A DNA stretch of 64,000 nucleotides from a bacterium 0.1xD8-71 (lineage in GTDB: Bacteria; Bacillota; Clostridia; Lachnospirales; Lachnospiraceae): contig RAYR01000002.1 in assembly GCA_003612405.1 (NCBI GenBank), positions 62,001 to 126,000 on the forward strand. Direction: 5' to 3'. Each line of letters begins with the position of its first letter. Position 1 is the stretch's first letter. Below the pieces are notes generated by a model. That model did not search any database. It saw nothing but the letters and a program-made list of their open reading frames with translations, and was not told the DNA's origin. Positions 62,861-64,000 of the stretch are shown here, piece after piece. A program made the translations under genes and the position numbers.

Positions 62861-63886
62861 CTAAAGCAGTTCCCGCAGTTTCGCAATTTCTTCCGGCCTT
62901 GTGGCGTAGCTTGTTGCAAAGCGCACTACCGTGTGGGTCCCATCATAGGGCTCCCAGATATCAAACCGTACTTCCTTTTGCAGGCGTTCCATCTCTTTAT
63001 TATCCAGAATGATAAACTGCTGATTAGTGGGAGAATCCAGATAGAAGCGATACCCTTTCTCCCGGAATACCTCTTTTAATTGTTCCGCCGTCTCGATAGC
63101 CTGTCTGCTGATCCGGAAATACAAATCATCTGTAAAGAGGGTATCAAACTGAATCCCCAGCAAGCGTCCCTTCGCCAGAAGCCCGCCTTTTTGCTTCACC
63201 ATGGTCATAAAATGAGCCGGCATATTCTGTCTGGTAAAGACAACTGCCTCCCCGCACAGGGCTCCAACCTTGGTACCGCCGATATAGAATACATCACAGT
63301 ACTTGGCAATCATGGGAAGGGTAACATCCGTGTCCTGACTCATCAGGCCGTACCCCAGTCTGGCGCCATCCAGATAAAGCGGTATTTTATAATCCCTGCA
63401 TACTTTGGACAAGGCCTCCAGCTCCGCCTTAGTATACAGAGTGCCATACTCTGTAGGATGCGAAATATAAACCATGCCTGGAAATACCATATGCTCATGG
63501 CTGCTGTCTTCCCAATACCGCTTCAGATACTGCTCCAGTTCTCCTGCGTCCATTTTTCCTTCATGACCGGGAATCTCCAGTACCTTGTGGCCGCTGTGCT
63601 CAATGGCCCCCGCCTCATGCACACTGACATGACCCGTTGTGGCCGCCACCACACCTTCATAGGGCCTAAGCATGGTGCTGATTACCAGCATATTGGTCTG
63701 GGTTCCTCCTGCCAGGAAGAAAATTTCAGCCTCCTTGCAGGCACAGGCTTCCTTAATCTTTTCTCTGGCACTCTCACAGTAACAGTCATTGCCATAACCG
63801 GGCAGTGCTTCGTCGTTGGTCTCCATCAGCCGCTCCAGAATTTTCTTGTGAGCTCCCTTAATATAATCGCTTTCAAATGATAACAT
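62861..63886 (-). CDS. Threonine aldolase-family PLP enzyme
   Basis: 341 residues of fold type I. The PLP Lys is K206 in VFYIGGTKVGALCGE, with the cofactor Asp in IPLYLDGARLGYG and the ring-stacking His in TGHVSVHEAGAIEHSGH. It resembles low-specificity L-threonine aldolases that split threonine to glycine and acetaldehyde; related beta-eliminating lyases cannot be excluded. GAGG lies before the ATG. Confidence 0.85.
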   Translation of the reverse strand: MLSFESDYIKGAHKKILERLMETNDEALPGYGNDCYCESAREKIKEACACKEAEIFFLAGGTQTNMLVISTMLRPYEGVVAATTGHVSVHEAGAIEHSGHKVLEIPGHEGKMDAGELEQYLKRYWEDSSHEHMVFPGMVYISHPTEYGTLYTKAELEALSKVCRDYKIPLYLDGARLGYGLMSQDTDVTLPMIAKYCDVFYIGGTKVGALCGEAVVFTRQNMPAHFMTMVKQKGGLLAKGRLLGIQFDTLFTDDLYFRISRQAIETAEQLKEVFREKGYRFYLDSPTNQQFIILDNKEMERLQKEVRFDIWEPYDGTHTVVRFATSYATRPEEIAKLRELL

Positions 63887-63930
63887 AGCAACCTCTTTTC
63901 CGGAATCTTTGCGCGGCAGCGCAATCTTTC

Positions 63931-64000
63931 CTATTGATTCATCTTTTCCACAAAACTGATCTCTTTTGCCGTCATCTCCACCCAGGCCGGGCGGAATCCT
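63931..64000 (-). CDS. 3' end of an unidentified gene
   Basis: An open minus-strand frame enters from the right edge and ends at TAG (63933–63931), giving about 22 residues ending in AWVEMTAKEISFVEKMNQ. Coding-like, but too short to identify. Confidence 0.4.
   Translation of the reverse strand, partial: GFRPAWVEMTAKEISFVEKMNQ

Noticed and set aside
63080-63880. 266-codon plus-strand frame
   Set aside because: Antisense to the threonine-aldolase-like gene, which has a complete PLP motif set.

Overview
The window looks like a chromosomal segment of a Gram-positive anaerobe of the class Clostridia, most likely a Lachnospiraceae gut bacterium. The grounds are protein content and style: a PerR–reverse-rubrerythrin–rubredoxin operon, a T-box-controlled prolyl-tRNA synthetase, BlaI/M56, RsgI and ECF sigma modules, GH43/ABC arabinan-type uptake genes, strong AGGAGG ribosome sites and TTGACA/TATAAT promoters. 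No species call is attempted. No rRNA, tRNA, CRISPR array, transposase or prophage was seen. Most genes lie on the minus strand.

Layout. 0–3 kb: a 5'-cut TPR-like gene, a DEDDh exonuclease and a B12-binding radical SAM protein. 3.3–9.2 kb: an XRE regulator, the galK–galT pair, an AraC regulator and two response-regulator genes without a kinase. 9.3–13.5 kb: a membrane amidase with an Arg/Gln-rich tail, then a BlaI/M56 pair behind a promoter covered with GTATAC operators. 13.6–23.2 kb: a surface-polysaccharide cluster (DHHW and MBOAT acyl-transfer proteins, DUF4358 and GH18-like lipoproteins, two degenerate NodB-type proteins, a PilZ–GT2 synthase of the hyaluronan/NodC type). 23.4–29.7 kb: proS with its T-box, two paralogous O-antigen-ligase-like proteins and two unknown membrane proteins. 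29.9–34.5 kb: a HicB-like orphan with a four-fold palindromic operator, a YtvI-like permease, an RluA-type synthase and a two-component system. 34.6–35.9 kb: the PerR oxidative-stress operon.

35.9–46.4 kb is a carbohydrate locus: three GH43 enzymes, a binding protein, two ABC permeases, DUF624 and a chemoreceptor whose start overlaps a GH43 gene. No ABC ATPase is present, so a shared one encoded elsewhere is presumed. 46.4–49.6 kb holds an RsgI-type anti-sigma factor, its sigma factor, a His-rich secreted protein with a duplicated Cys motif, and a decayed tandem lipoprotein gene. 50–54.2 kb holds an HPr-like protein lacking the catalytic His, an aldolase–PfkB–xylose-isomerase-like operon, and an AraC gene abutting it head to head so that both seem to lack their 5' ends. 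54.3–64 kb holds hsp20, a VWA lipoprotein, a three-gene unit of unknown function, a truncated AbiE module, an ECF sigma/anti-sigma pair and a threonine-aldolase-like enzyme.

The strongest regulatory observation is that the VWA lipoprotein gene and the ECF sigma gene, 5.7 kb apart, share a nearly identical promoter of ECF type, which makes them a likely regulon interrupted by the unknown and AbiE genes. The most novel gene content is the DUF1232 / 635-residue membrane protein / zinc-ribbon unit at 56.8–59.8 kb. The most coherent larger system is the PilZ–GT2 polysaccharide cluster.
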